Part shown: positions 8,036 through 19,282 of the stretch, in pieces
Numbering within the stretch: the stretch's first letter is position 1
Layout of the letters: every line of letters begins with the position of its first letter
DNA from: Demequina silvatica
GTDB taxonomy: Bacteria > Actinomycetota > Actinomycetes > Actinomycetales > Demequinaceae
DNA length: 64,000 nucleotides
NCBI RefSeq assembly: GCF_000971215.1
Contig: NZ_BBMA01000002.1
Coordinates: 727,111-791,110, forward strand
Direction of reading: 5' to 3'
Notes under the pieces: model-generated
Database searches by the model: none
The model's input: the letters and a program-made list of their open reading frames with translations, nothing else
Told to the model about the DNA's origin: nothing
Program-made: the position numbers and the translations under genes

Positions 8036-8602
8036 ATGACCACCGGCACCCCGCGCGAGCAGCTGCGCGACCTCATCAAGGACCTCGCCGTCGTGCACGG
8101 CCGCATCACCCTCGCCTCGGGCAAGGAGGCGGACTACTACGTCGACCTGCGCCGCATCACCCTGCACCACCGCGCCGCGCCGCTCGTGGGCCACGTGCTG
8201 CTCGACGCGCTCGAGGAGGCGGGCTTCGGTCCGGCGGACGTCGACGCGGTGGGCGGCCTCACGCTCGGCGCGGACCCGGTCGCGACGGCGCTCATGCACG
8301 CGGCGGCCTCGCGCGGGCTCGACCTCGACTCGTTCGTGGTGCGCAAGGAGAACAAGGCGCACGGCCTGCAGCGCCGCATCGAGGGCCCCGACGTCGCGGG
8401 TCGCAAGGTGGTCGCGGTCGAGGACACGTCCACCACGGGCGGCTCCGTGCTCACCGCGGTGAGCGCGCTGCGCGAGGCGGGCGCGGACGTGGTCGCGGTC
8501 GCCGTGATCGTCGACCGCAACACCGGCGCCCGCGAGGTCATCGAGGAGGAGGGCCTGCCCTACCTCTACCTCTACGGGCTCGAGGACCTCGGGCTCGGCT
8601 GA
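8036..8602 (+). CDS. pyrE: Orotate phosphoribosyltransferase
   Basis: 188 aa. Converts orotate and PRPP to OMP in pyrimidine synthesis. The PRPP-binding signature VVAVEDTSTTGGS is at residues 126-138, and a Lys-rich segment VVRKENKAHG (101-110) supplies the loop contacts. The N-terminal SGKEADYYVDLRR is characteristic of PyrE. A leaderless promoter precedes it. Confidence 0.93.
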   Translation: MTTGTPREQLRDLIKDLAVVHGRITLASGKEADYYVDLRRITLHHRAAPLVGHVLLDALEEAGFGPADVDAVGGLTLGADPVATALMHAAASRGLDLDSFVVRKENKAHGLQRRIEGPDVAGRKVVAVEDTSTTGGSVLTAVSALREAGADVVAVAVIVDRNTGAREVIEEEGLPYLYLYGLEDLGLG

Positions 8603-8635
8603 GCCCGCACCCTTCACGCGGGCGGCGTCCGTCGC

Positions 8636-8641
8636 TAGGGT
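8636..8641 (+). promoter_or_regulatory. -10 box, leaderless
   Basis: TAGGGT, 7 nt before the ATG at 8649. Confidence 0.5.
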
Positions 8642-8648
8642 GACCGCC

Positions 8649-9560
8649 ATGCGAGGGATCACCGCGATGCGCGTCGGCACCGGCGCCCTCGCGGGCCTGG
8701 GCGTCATCGCGTACGTGATCGGCGGCGGCGCCGCCTTCGTGGTGCTCGCCGTCGCGGGCGTCGCCGCGCTCGGGCTGGTCGCGTGGGAGGCGTACGAGAA
8801 GCTCCACCACGGCGACCGCGCGGCGCGCTTCGCGCTCGAGCACGGCTGGGAGCACCTGCCGCGCACCGCGGCCTACTCGATGCGGTTCTCGGGACAGCCG
8901 TTCGACCTCGGCGGGAGCAGCGTCCGCCAGGAGGACGTGCTGCGCGGCACCTACGGCGGCGTGCGCTGCGCGACGTTCACCCACGTGGTCGAGCAGCAGA
9001 CCGACGGTCAGCGCTCCTCCGCGCAGGTGTTCCAGGTGACGCTCGCGGAGCTGCCGGTGCGGCTGCCGCGCCTCGACATCGTCCCCGAGCACCTGGGCCA
9101 TCACGTCGCTCAGGCGCTCGGCGGCACCGACATCGAGGTCGAGTCGCACGCGTTCAACGCGCGCTGGCGCGTGATCGCCCGCGACCTCAAGTACGGCCAC
9201 GACGTGATCGACCCCCGGATGATCGAGCGGCTCCTCGCGCACGACGTCCAGGGCAGGTCCCTCCGGATCGACGGCGGCGCCGTGCTCACCTGGTCGCCCG
9301 GCCGCGAGGGCGTGGAGACGCTCAGCAGGCGGCTCGACGTGGTGACGGGCATCGCGCGCCGCATCCCCGCGCACGTGATCCGCCGCTTCGAGGACCAGGG
9401 TGCCGCGATGGCGGACCCGGACGCCCCGCTCGTGGGACCCGCGTGGGCGACCACCCCCGGCGTGCTCAACTCGCGCCGCTACACCGGGATCGGCGCGGAC
9501 GAGGCCCAGCAGTGGACGCCGCGGGAGCCGGACGCCGACCCGGAGGCACCCCGCGCGTGA
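8649..9560 (+). CDS. Membrane-anchored protein, paralogue of the gene at 10179
   Basis: 303 aa. Two hydrophobic helices in the first 45 residues are followed by a soluble region. The core IEVESHAFNARWRVIARD matches the downstream gene's VDTESHEFNRRWRVSTRD, and the following segment (Pro-x-Met-Ile-Glu-x-Leu-Leu ... Leu-x-Ile-x-Gly-Gly) also aligns. The pair resembles DUF3137-like proteins often found beside lemA. ATG at 8649 is chosen over GTG at 8640 on leaderless spacing. Function unknown. Confidence 0.6.
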   Translation: MRGITAMRVGTGALAGLGVIAYVIGGGAAFVVLAVAGVAALGLVAWEAYEKLHHGDRAARFALEHGWEHLPRTAAYSMRFSGQPFDLGGSSVRQEDVLRGTYGGVRCATFTHVVEQQTDGQRSSAQVFQVTLAELPVRLPRLDIVPEHLGHHVAQALGGTDIEVESHAFNARWRVIARDLKYGHDVIDPRMIERLLAHDVQGRSLRIDGGAVLTWSPGREGVETLSRRLDVVTGIARRIPAHVIRRFEDQGAAMADPDAPLVGPAWATTPGVLNSRRYTGIGADEAQQWTPREPDADPEAPRA

Positions 9561-9586
9561 GCCTGTCGGGCCGCGCGGAACCTCGC

Positions 9587-9592
9587 TAGAGT
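9587..9592 (+). promoter_or_regulatory. -10 box upstream of lemA
   Basis: TAGAGT, 24 nt before the lemA ATG, which also has a good AGGAGA ribosome site. Confidence 0.45.
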
Positions 9593-9616
9593 CGCCACAG
9601 ACGTCAGGAGAGACAC

Positions 9617-10174
9617 ATGGAATGGTTCCTCATCGCGCTCGCGGTGATCGTCGTGATCATCGCCCTCTGGGCCGTCGCGGCGTACAACGGCCTGGTACGG
9701 CTGCGCAACCTGGTGCAGGAGGCGTGGCGCCAGATCGACGTCGAGCTGCAGCGCCGCCATGACCTCATCCCCAACCTGGTGGAGACCGTCAAGGGCTACG
9801 CCAAGCACGAGGCGAGCACCCTCGAGGCCGTGACGCAGGCGCGCACCATCGCCGCCGCTCCCGGCTCCTCGCCCGCCGAGCAGGCCGCGCAGGAGAACAT
9901 GCTCACCCAGGCGCTCGGCCGCCTGTTCGCCGTGGCCGAGGCATACCCCGACCTCAAGGCCAACCAGAACTTCATGCAGCTCCAGCAGGAGCTCACCAAC
10001 ACCGAGGACCGCATCGCCGCCGGCCGCCGGTTCTACAACGCGAACGTGCGCAGCCTCAACACGCGCATCGAGACGTTCCCGACCGTGATCATCGCGAACA
10101 TGTTCGGGTTCCACCGCGAGGAGTACTTCGAGACGGAGGACGCGGCCCGCCAGGCCCCGAACGTCCAGTTCTGA
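9617..10174 (+). CDS. lemA: LemA family protein
   Basis: 185 aa, normal length. One N-terminal membrane helix (about 4-24), then the family signature of a Trp-Arg-Gln-Ile-Asp-Val-Glu-Leu-Gln-Arg-Arg helix with HDLIPNLVETVKGY, and a long helical bundle ending in RRFYNANVRSLNTRIETFP. Preceded by AGGAGA. Sits 4 nt upstream of a paralogue of the gene before it, so the three genes form a likely functional unit at the membrane. The molecular role of LemA in bacteria is not settled. Confidence 0.92.
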   Translation: MEWFLIALAVIVVIIALWAVAAYNGLVRLRNLVQEAWRQIDVELQRRHDLIPNLVETVKGYAKHEASTLEAVTQARTIAAAPGSSPAEQAAQENMLTQALGRLFAVAEAYPDLKANQNFMQLQQELTNTEDRIAAGRRFYNANVRSLNTRIETFPTVIIANMFGFHREEYFETEDAARQAPNVQF

Positions 10175-10178
10175 CGCC

Positions 10179-10895
10179 GTGTTCTTCTTCGGCGACGGCG
10201 GGCCCGTCTCAACGGTGCTCTCGTTCCTGCTCGGCGCGGCGTTCATCGCGGCGATCGCGTGGGGCGCCATCCGCTACCAGCAGGCCGTGCAGCGCTGGCG
10301 CGCGCAGACCGTGGCGTGGGTCACGTCGCGGGGCTGGACCTGGACCGACAGGGACGATGCGCTGGCCGAGCGGCTCTCGACGCGCCCCTTCGGCGCGGGG
10401 GACGAGCGGCAGGCCCGCGAGATCATCACCGGTGCGCGCGACGGGCGCCCGTTCCAGGCGTTCCGCTACGTGGTGGTCGAGCACACGCGCGACTCCAAGG
10501 GCAACCGCCACACCTCGCGCGAGGACTTCCAGGTGGTCTGGGTGCCCCTGGGTGCGGCGCTGCCGCCGCTGCGCTTCGCGCCGGACGACGTGCTCCAGCG
10601 TGCGCTCACCGGCCTCGGGTGGGGCGACGTCGACACCGAGTCGCACGAGTTCAACCGCCGGTGGCGCGTGAGCACCCGTGACGACGCGTACGCGCACGCC
10701 GTGCTCGCGCCTCACGTGATCGAGGAGCTGCTGCGCCCCGCGTGGTCGGGCGCGACGCTCGTCATCGAGGGCAACCTGGCCGCGGTGGTGCGGCACGGCC
10801 GTCCCGACCTCGCCCACCTCGACGCGACGCTGGACCGTCTCGAGGCGTTCACCTCCGCGATCCCGCCGTTCGTGCTCGCCGACTACGGCGCCTGA
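10179..10895 (+). CDS. Membrane-anchored protein, second paralogue beside lemA
   Basis: 238 aa from GTG at 10179, 4 nt after lemA. One N-terminal membrane helix (about 10-30), then a soluble domain with the shared TESHEFNRRWRVSTRD core (around residues 150-165) also seen in the gene at 8649. It ends 13 bp inside the convergent DedA gene. The 10-mer copy at 10352 encodes Asp-Asp-Ala. Likely works with LemA; function unknown. Confidence 0.6.
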   Translation: MFFFGDGGPVSTVLSFLLGAAFIAAIAWGAIRYQQAVQRWRAQTVAWVTSRGWTWTDRDDALAERLSTRPFGAGDERQAREIITGARDGRPFQAFRYVVVEHTRDSKGNRHTSREDFQVVWVPLGAALPPLRFAPDDVLQRALTGLGWGDVDTESHEFNRRWRVSTRDDAYAHAVLAPHVIEELLRPAWSGATLVIEGNLAAVVRHGRPDLAHLDATLDRLEAFTSAIPPFVLADYGA

Positions 10896-11632
10896 CGCGT
10901 CTCCGGGGCGACCGCGCCGTCCTCGGCGACCACCGCATCGTCCCCCTGCGCTACCGTGGCGCGCGCCTCCCGGCGGTGCTTCCACCACTCGATCACGATC
11001 GGCAGCACCGAGAAGCCGACGATCACGATGGCGGCCGCCTCGAGGTTGTCGCGGATGATCGCGATGTTGCCCAGGAAGTAGCCGAGCACGGTGATGCACA
11101 CGCCCCACGCGAACGCGCCGATCGCGTTGTAGGTGACGAAGTGCCGGTACGGCATGCGGCCGATCCCGGCGGCGACCGGGATGTACGTGCGCACGAACGG
11201 CACGAACCGCCCGAGCACCAGCGCGCGGCCGCCGTAGCGGTCGAAGAACGCGTGCGTCCTGGTGATGTGCTCCTGCTTGAACCACCGCGAGTCGGGGCGC
11301 CGGAAGATCGCGGGGCCGGCCTTGCGCCCGATCGCGTAGCCGAGCTGGTCGCCCGCGAACGCGGCGAGGAACAGGACCAGGCAGGTGAGCCACAGGGGCA
11401 GGTCGATCGCGCCGGTGCCCACGAACAGGCCCACGGTGAACAGCAGCGAGTCGCCGGGGAGCAGGGGGAACAGGAGGCCCGTCTCGATGATCACCACCAC
11501 GCAGACGGCCGCGACGGCCCACACGCCCCATCGGGTGATGAAGCCCTCGATCATGGTCTCGGGGTCGAGCCAGTCGGGGCCGAGCATCGGCACGGCGGTC
11601 GGGAGCGTGGTGGCGAGCGCGGTCAGGGTCAC
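10883..11632 (-). CDS. DedA family (VTT domain) membrane protein
   Basis: 249 aa. Four to five membrane helices with the DedA signatures: Glu in [18 protein letters not shown], the [12 protein letters not shown] segment and [20 protein letters not shown] with the key Arg-Phe-Val-Pro. The family moves lipid carriers such as undecaprenyl phosphate or phospholipids across the membrane. The last 35 residues are an acidic cytosolic tail that carries a 10-mer copy (10935, Gly-Asp-Asp-Ala). GTG start at 11632 with a leaderless -10. Confidence 0.9.
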   Translation of the reverse strand: MTLTALATTLPTAVPMLGPDWLDPETMIEGFITRWGVWAVAAVCVVVIIETGLLFPLLPGDSLLFTVGLFVGTGAIDLPLWLTCLVLFLAAFAGDQLGYAIGRKAGPAIFRRPDSRWFKQEHITRTHAFFDRYGGRALVLGRFVPFVRTYIPVAAGIGRMPYRHFVTYNAIGAFAWGVCITVLGYFLGNIAIIRDNLEAAAIVIVGFSVLPIVIEWWKHRREARATVAQGDDAVVAEDGAVAPETRQAP

Positions 11633-11638
11633 GGGGAC

Positions 11639-11644
11639 ACTGTA
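11639..11644 (-). promoter_or_regulatory. -10 box of the DedA gene, leaderless
   Basis: TACAGT on the minus strand, 6 nt before the GTG at 11632. Confidence 0.5.
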
Positions 11645-11682
11645 GGCGCACGGTCCTGGGAGCCTGCTGCGAGGATGGCGGC

Positions 11683-12888
11683 ATGACCGTCACGCTCGGC
11701 ACCCCGCTCACGCCCACCGCCACCCGCGCGCTCCTGCTGGGCGCCGGCGAGCTCGGCAAGGAGGTCGCGATCGAGCTCACGCGGCTCGGCGTCGAGGTGA
11801 TCGCGGTCGACCGCTATCCCGACGCGCCCGCGATGCAGGTCGCGCACCGCGCGCACGTGATCGACATGCTCGACCCAGAGGCGCTGCGGACGCTGCTGGC
11901 CGCCGAGCGCCCGCACCTGGTGATCCCGGAGATCGAGGCGATCGCGACGGGCGTGCTCGCGGAGGTCGAGGAGGCCGGGCTCGCCACCGTGATCCCCACC
12001 GCGCGCGCCACCATCCTCACCATGGACCGCGAGGGCATCCGTCGCCTCGCCGCGGAGGAGCTGGGCCTGCCCACGTCGCCGTACCGGTTCGTCGACACGC
12101 GCGACGGGCTCGCCGCCGCCGTCGAGGAGCTGGGGGCGCCGTGCGTGGTGAAGCCGGTGATGTCCTCCTCGGGCAAGGGCCAGTCGGTGGTGCGGTCTGC
12201 GGCTGACGTGGACGCGGCGTGGACGTACGCCGTCGAGGGCGGGCGCGCCGGGGGCTCGCGGATCATCGTGGAGGGCTTCGTCGACTTCGACTACGAGATC
12301 ACGCAGCTCACCGTCCGCCACGCGGGCGGCGTCACGTTCCTCGACCCGGTGGGGCACACCCAGGTCGACGGCGACTACCGGGAGTCCTGGCAGCCGCAGC
12401 CCATGTCCGAGGCGGCGCTCGCCGAGTCGCGGCGCATCGCGGGCGCCGTCACCGAGGCGCTGGGCGGGCGAGGCGTGTTCGGCGTGGAGCTGTTCGTGCG
12501 CGGCGACCAGGTGCTGTTCTCCGAGGTCTCGCCCCGTCCCCACGACACCGGGCTGGTCACGCTCGCCTCGCAGGACCTCTCCGAGTTCGCGCTCCACGCG
12601 CGCGCCGTGCTCGGCCTGCCCGTGCCGGGCGTGCTGTCGCTGGGCCCCGCCGCCTCGTGCGCGGTCCTCGCGTCGGGCTCCGGCGTCCCGGTGTTCTCGG
12701 GGGTGGATGATGCGCTGGCCGGGTCGGGCGTGGACGTGCGCCTGTTCGGCAAGCCCCGCGTCGAGGGCAGCCGTCGCGTCGCGGTCACCGTCGCGCGCGG
12801 TTCCTCCGTGGACGAGGCACGCGCGGCGGCCCGGGCCGCCGCCGCGGCGCTGCGGATCGACCTTGTGGAGAACCCCTCCGCTGTCTGA
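11683..12888 (+). CDS. purT: Formate-dependent phosphoribosylglycinamide formyltransferase
   Basis: 401 aa. ATP-grasp enzyme that formylates GAR with formate and ATP in purine synthesis. The N-terminal [16 protein letters not shown] nucleotide motif and Tyr/Asp-Pro-Ala-Met-Gln-Val-Ala-His are PurT-specific; ATP-grasp residues [14 protein letters not shown] (about 158-171) and the [17 protein letters not shown] metal/substrate motif follow. The ATG lies 6 nt after GAGGAT, a possible leaderless -10. No purN is visible here. Confidence 0.93.
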   Translation: MTVTLGTPLTPTATRALLLGAGELGKEVAIELTRLGVEVIAVDRYPDAPAMQVAHRAHVIDMLDPEALRTLLAAERPHLVIPEIEAIATGVLAEVEEAGLATVIPTARATILTMDREGIRRLAAEELGLPTSPYRFVDTRDGLAAAVEELGAPCVVKPVMSSSGKGQSVVRSAADVDAAWTYAVEGGRAGGSRIIVEGFVDFDYEITQLTVRHAGGVTFLDPVGHTQVDGDYRESWQPQPMSEAALAESRRIAGAVTEALGGRGVFGVELFVRGDQVLFSEVSPRPHDTGLVTLASQDLSEFALHARAVLGLPVPGVLSLGPAASCAVLASGSGVPVFSGVDDALAGSGVDVRLFGKPRVEGSRRVAVTVARGSSVDEARAAARAAAAALRIDLVENPSAV

Positions 12889-12909
12889 GGACGGTGCGAC
12901 CCTGGTCGG

Positions 12910-13605
12910 GTGACCGCTCCCGACCATCTCATCGACCGCATCCGGACGCTGCTCGCGATCGCGGACGGCGGCTCGCCGTACCCCGAGGAGCAGGCGCTCG
13001 CGAGGGAGCGTGCCGAGAAGCTCATGGTGCGCCTCGCGATCGACGAGGCCGGCGTGCGCATGACCCGCGAGGAGGCGCAGACCCCGACCTCGCGTCTGTT
13101 CGACTTCACCGCGCCGTACATCAAGGACCAGATCATCCTGGTGTGCGCGATCGCGCGGGTGTTCTCCTGCCGCTCCGTGGTGCACGGGGGCCGGCGCGTC
13201 ACCACGGTCGGCTTCGCGTCCGACCTCACGATGGTCGCCGCGCTGGTCGAGACGCTGCTGCCGACGATGCGTCTCGAGATGGACGCCTACGGCGGCTCCC
13301 AGTCGCGCAAGAAGGCGTTCGCGTGGTCGTTCACGAGCACCGTGAGGACACGCCTCACGGAGTTCTACGCCGGCGCGCTGCGGGAGGCCGAGGAGGAGGG
13401 GACCGGCTCCGAGCTGGTGCTGCTCGATCGCGCGCAGCAGGTCGACCTTGCCTATCAGGAGATGTTCCCGAACCTCCGCGCGGCCCGGCGGCGCGTGCTC
13501 AACTCTTGGGAGGGGTGGGGCGAGGGCGCGGAGGCGGGTCACCGCGCTGACATCTCCCTGGGCCGCAAGGTCGACCAGGCGGGCAGGCGGGAGCTCGGGA
13601 GGTGA
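12910..13605 (+). CDS. DUF2786 domain protein
   Basis: 231 aa from GTG. The first 45 residues fit DUF2786: RIRTLLAIADGGSPYPEEQALARERAEKLM. The rest (residues 70-215) is a helical and beta mix with a conserved-looking Phe-Thr-Ser-Thr-Val segment. DUF2786 proteins are found in phages and bacterial chromosomes with no known activity. It sits between purT and an ABC exporter, in the same direction. Confidence 0.75.
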   Translation: MTAPDHLIDRIRTLLAIADGGSPYPEEQALARERAEKLMVRLAIDEAGVRMTREEAQTPTSRLFDFTAPYIKDQIILVCAIARVFSCRSVVHGGRRVTTVGFASDLTMVAALVETLLPTMRLEMDAYGGSQSRKKAFAWSFTSTVRTRLTEFYAGALREAEEEGTGSELVLLDRAQQVDLAYQEMFPNLRAARRRVLNSWEGWGEGAEAGHRADISLGRKVDQAGRRELGR

Positions 13606-13631
13606 TGCGCGTGGCCGCGACGTGACCTTGG

Positions 13632-13637
13632 TAGCGT
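13632..13637 (+). promoter_or_regulatory. -10 box of the ABC exporter operon, leaderless
   Basis: TAGCGT, 7 nt before the GTG at 13645. Confidence 0.5.
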
Positions 13638-13644
13638 CGCTCGG

Positions 13645-14541
13645 GTGACCGACGCGACCCTCAGAATCGACGGCCTCTCTCACTCCTTCGGCGATCGGCG
13701 CGTGCTCGATCGCGTCTCGTTCGAGGTGAGGCCGGGCCGGCTCACCGGCTTCATCGGCGCCAACGGCGCGGGCAAGACCACCACGATGCGCGCGATCGTA
13801 GGCGTGCTCCGGCCCGACACCGGCGCGGTCACGTTCGGCGGGCGGCCGCTCGACCTCGCGCTGCGCCGCCGGATCGGGTACATGCCCGAGGAGCGCGGCC
13901 TGTACCCGCAGATGAAGGTGGCCGACCAGCTGGTGTACCTGGGCCGGGTGCTCGGGCTGTCTCGGGAGGACGCCGTCCGGCGCGTCGACGCGCTGCTCGA
14001 GGACCTCGGGCTCGCGGAGCGCGCCCAGGACGTGCTGCACACCCTCTCGCTGGGCAACCAGCAGCGCGCCCAGGTGGCTGCGGCGCTGGTGCATGACCCC
14101 GACGTGCTGATCCTCGACGAGCCCTTTTCCGGGCTCGACCCCCTCGCGATGGACACCATGGCAGCGCGGCTGCGCGAGCGCGCCGATCGCGGCGTGCCCG
14201 TGCTGTTCTCGAGCCACCAGCTGGACCTGGTGGAGCGGCTGTGCGACGACCTGGTGCTCATCCACGCGGGCGAGGTGGTCGCCGCGGGCTCCGCCGAGGA
14301 GCTGCGCGAGCAACGCGCGGGCCGGCGCTACCGCGTCGCGGTGGGAGGCTCGCCCGGGTGGTCGCCCGCGCTCGCGGGCGTCGAGGTGCTCGCCGTCGAC
14401 GATCGCGGCACCGTGGTCGAGCTCGACCGCGCCGCGGATCCGCAGGATGTGCTCCGCGCCGCCCAGGGTGCGGGCGCGGTGGAGCACTTCGGTCGCGTGA
14501 TGCCGTCCCTGTCCGAGCTGTTCGCGGAGGTGGCCCGATGA
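13645..14541 (+). CDS. ABC transporter ATP-binding protein
   Basis: 298 aa. Walker A GANGAGKT (38-45), signature LSLGNQQ (134-140), Walker B VLILDEP (154-160), and a C-terminal extension of about 80 residues like the DUF4162 domain of NatA/CcmA-type subunits. It pairs with the permease encoded next, whose ATG overlaps its stop (ATGA). Together they form an ABC-2-type exporter, perhaps for Na+ or a peptide/antibiotic. Confidence 0.92.
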   Translation: MTDATLRIDGLSHSFGDRRVLDRVSFEVRPGRLTGFIGANGAGKTTTMRAIVGVLRPDTGAVTFGGRPLDLALRRRIGYMPEERGLYPQMKVADQLVYLGRVLGLSREDAVRRVDALLEDLGLAERAQDVLHTLSLGNQQRAQVAAALVHDPDVLILDEPFSGLDPLAMDTMAARLRERADRGVPVLFSSHQLDLVERLCDDLVLIHAGEVVAAGSAEELREQRAGRRYRVAVGGSPGWSPALAGVEVLAVDDRGTVVELDRAADPQDVLRAAQGAGAVEHFGRVMPSLSELFAEVAR

Positions 14542-15743
14542 GCATGTCCGCGAGCGGCATGACCCGCCTGGTCGCGGGGCGAGAGATCAGCGTGAAGCTG
14601 CACGACCGCGGCTTCCTCATCTCGACCGCGGTGTTCCTGCTGGTGATCATCGGCTCGATCGCCGTGCCGGCGCTGTTCTTCTCCGACCCGCCGCAGCTGC
14701 GGGTCGCCACCACCGCCGAGGCGCGCCCCGTGGCGGAGCTCGCGGCCTCCCTCGGAGCCGCCGAGGAGCGCCCGCCGGGCGTGCCCGAGGCCGACATCAC
14801 CGTGGTCGACGCGTCCGATCCCGTCGCGGCTCTCGACGATCCTGAGGTGGATGCCTCCCTGTCGATCGAGGACGGCACCGTGGTCATCACCGCCCGCGAC
14901 GGCGTGGACGGCGACCTCGAGACCCTGGTGACCGCCGCATCGTCCACGCTCGCGGTGGAGGAGGCCGCAGCGGCGGCCGACCTCACGGACGCCGAGGTGG
15001 CGGCCTTGGTCGCGCCGCCGGCGCCGGCGGTGACGCTGCTCGAGCCCGAGCCGGACTACGCGGTGCCGCCGCAGGTCCTCATCATGGTGTTCGGCTTCCT
15101 CTTCTACTTCGTGGTGCTCACCTTCGGGATCTCGATCTCGCAGTCGGTGGTCGAGGAGAAGCAGTCCCGCGTGGTCGAGCTCCTGGTCGCCGCGGTGCCC
15201 GTGCGCTGGCTGCTCGCCGGCAAGGTGCTGGGCAACTCGATCATGGCGATCGGACAGGTCGCGCTCATGCTCGCGGCGGGCCTCATCGGGGCGTCGCTCA
15301 CCGGCTCGGGCGACATAGTCGAGCAGGCGCTCGGCGCGAGCGGCTGGTTCCTCGCCTTCTTCGTGGTCGGCTTCCTCATGCTCGCGTGCCTGTGGGCCGT
15401 CGCCGGGTCGCTCGCGTCCCGCATCGAGGACCTGCAGTCCACCACGCTGTACATGCAGCTCGCGGTCATGGTGCCGTTCTTCGCGGCGCTGTTCGTCACC
15501 GACGAGGGGCCGGCGCGGGTGTTCCTGTCCTACTTCCCGCTCACCGCGCCGCTGCTCATGCCGTCGCGCCTGGTCACGGGCGATGCCGCGGCGTGGGAGC
15601 CCTGGGTCGCGCTGATCCTGGTGCTCCTCACCGCCGCCGTCCTGGTGCGGATCGGTGCGCGGCTGTACGCGGGCTCGGTGCTGCACACCTCCGCGCGCAT
15701 CAAGGTGCTCGCTGCGTGGCAGGCGGGCGCCTCGCGTGCCTGA
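14538..15743 (+). CDS. ABC-2 type permease (NatB-like)
   Basis: 401 aa. One N-terminal membrane helix, a large extracytoplasmic domain (about residues 45-180, acidic), then five to six helices with the family motif VVEEKQSRVVELLVAAVP after helix two. It matches ABC-2/NatB exporters. Overlaps the ATPase gene by 4 nt and the following methyltransferase gene by 8 nt. A 10-mer copy at 14936 encodes Ala-Ser-Ser-Thr. Confidence 0.88.
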   Translation: MSMSASGMTRLVAGREISVKLHDRGFLISTAVFLLVIIGSIAVPALFFSDPPQLRVATTAEARPVAELAASLGAAEERPPGVPEADITVVDASDPVAALDDPEVDASLSIEDGTVVITARDGVDGDLETLVTAASSTLAVEEAAAAADLTDAEVAALVAPPAPAVTLLEPEPDYAVPPQVLIMVFGFLFYFVVLTFGISISQSVVEEKQSRVVELLVAAVPVRWLLAGKVLGNSIMAIGQVALMLAAGLIGASLTGSGDIVEQALGASGWFLAFFVVGFLMLACLWAVAGSLASRIEDLQSTTLYMQLAVMVPFFAALFVTDEGPARVFLSYFPLTAPLLMPSRLVTGDAAAWEPWVALILVLLTAAVLVRIGARLYAGSVLHTSARIKVLAAWQAGASRA

Positions 15744-16404
15744 CGACGCTGCGCTCGGCGACGAGGTGCCCGCGGCGGACCAGGCGCCGGCGCACGGCGT
15801 CGGACCGTGGGAGGGCGCGTGGCCGTCCGACGAGCGGCTCGACCCCGAGCTGCTCGAGCACGGCGACCGCCGCAACGTGGTCGACCGCTACCGCTACTGG
15901 CGCCACGAGGCGATCGTCGCGGACCTCGACGCGCGCCGGCACCCGTTCCACGTGGCGATCGAGAACTGGCAGCACGACCTCAACATCGGCTCCGTGGTGC
16001 GGACCGCGAACGCGTTCCTCGCGCGCGAGGTGCACATCGTGGGCAACCGCCGCTGGAACCGTCGCGGAGCGATGGTGACGGACAGGTACCAGCACGTCCG
16101 CCACCACCCGACGGTCGAGGACCTCGCCGGCTGGGCGGTGGCCGAGGGCCTGCCAGTCATCGGCATCGACAACCTGCCGGGCTCGGTGCCGCTGGAGACC
16201 TATGCGCTGCCGCGGGCGTGCGTGCTGGTGTTCGGCCAGGAGTCCGTCGGGCTGTCCGACGCGGTGCGCGAGGTCGCGACGGACACGCTCGCGATCGCGC
16301 AGTACGGGTCCACACGCTCCATCAACGCGGGTGCGGCGGCCGCGATCGCCATGCACGCATGGATCGCGCGGCACGGCGACGTCGCGGCCGGGCACGGCGG
16401 GTGA
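15736..16404 (+). CDS. TrmH/SpoU family RNA methyltransferase
   Basis: 222 aa. The three SPOUT motifs are clear: motif 1 NIGSVVRTANAF (83-94), motif 2 VLVFGQESVGLS (163-174) and motif 3 YGSTRSINAGAAAAIAM (190-206). It uses SAM to 2'-O-methylate tRNA or rRNA; the target is not inferable. GTG at 15736 overlaps the permease stop, which suggests coupling. The first 45 residues are an extra, acidic tail. Confidence 0.85.
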   Translation: MPDDAALGDEVPAADQAPAHGVGPWEGAWPSDERLDPELLEHGDRRNVVDRYRYWRHEAIVADLDARRHPFHVAIENWQHDLNIGSVVRTANAFLAREVHIVGNRRWNRRGAMVTDRYQHVRHHPTVEDLAGWAVAEGLPVIGIDNLPGSVPLETYALPRACVLVFGQESVGLSDAVREVATDTLAIAQYGSTRSINAGAAAAIAMHAWIARHGDVAAGHGG

Positions 16405-16558
16405 GCCGCGCCATCCGCGGCGTCCGCGCGAACCCGGCCGCCGCATCGTCCCTACCTGCCCGGACGGTCTCTCGCGGCCGGGACCTTAGCCGCACGGGTG
16501 CCTGCGTTATCTGACAGAATGGACCGCGGTTCCATCCGCACAAGCTCAGGAGTTACCC

Positions 16559-17578
<1,020 letters not shown>

Positions 17579-17595
17579 GTCCGAGATTCGGCAGG

Positions 17596-17636
17596 CGCGA
17601 GCCCCGATCGGTCGGACCGACTGATCGGGGCTCGCG
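17596..17636 (+). terminator. Terminator of fba
   Basis: A 14-bp perfect stem (17596-17609 with 17623-17636) continues through a G-T pair and four more pairs to a GAC triloop. Very stable; no T-tract, as is common in high-G+C actinobacteria. Confidence 0.8.
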
Positions 17637-17702
17637 TACGTCCGGGCCCTAGGGGCGCGGATCCAAGCCCCCGGCATGCACCGGGGTGAGGGAGAGGGAA
17701 CG

Positions 17703-18995
<1,293 letters not shown>

Positions 18996-19036
18996 GGTCC
19001 CGGACGGAAGTCCGCCGACCGTTCTCACACGAGTTC

Positions 19037-19080
19037 TGCACCTGGCGGCGCGTTCCTCGAGGAACGCGCCGCCAGGTGCA
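19037..19080. terminator. 44-bp perfect palindrome, terminator of purA
   Basis: Two 20-bp arms (19037-19056 and 19061-19080) around TCGA, itself self-complementary, so the whole 44 bp is a perfect palindrome 41 nt after the purA stop. It acts as a terminator in either direction. Confidence 0.8.
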
Positions 19081-19172
19081 TCGCGTGACCGTTCACACCC
19101 CGCCTCGGGTGTGGAACCTGGTCGCGGTGGGCGACGGAATCGCCCGCCCGCGAGCGGCTTCGCGAAACAAAG

Positions 19173-19213
19173 TCGCAACGTTGCGATTGCTTATATGACA
19201 AAAGGGATATAGC
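19173..19213 (+). promoter_or_regulatory. Promoter/operator region of the secreted-protein gene
   Basis: A local A+T-rich island. It holds the perfect 14-bp palindrome TCGCAACGTTGCGA (19173-19186), then TTGCTT (19187) and TATAGC (19208-19213), which may be -35 and -10 with a short 15-bp spacer. The start codon is 70 nt downstream of TATAGC. Confidence 0.4.
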
Positions 19214-19282
19214 GTCCGAATCGGGACAGGATCCCCGCGGGCTTCAGAGGGGGGCCACGCGACATCTCTGGGGGGTACTTCG

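Noticed and set aside
11629-14487. A 952-codon minus-strand frame
   Set aside because: Overlaps purT, the DUF2786 gene and the ABC ATPase gene on the other strand; low-complexity shadow.
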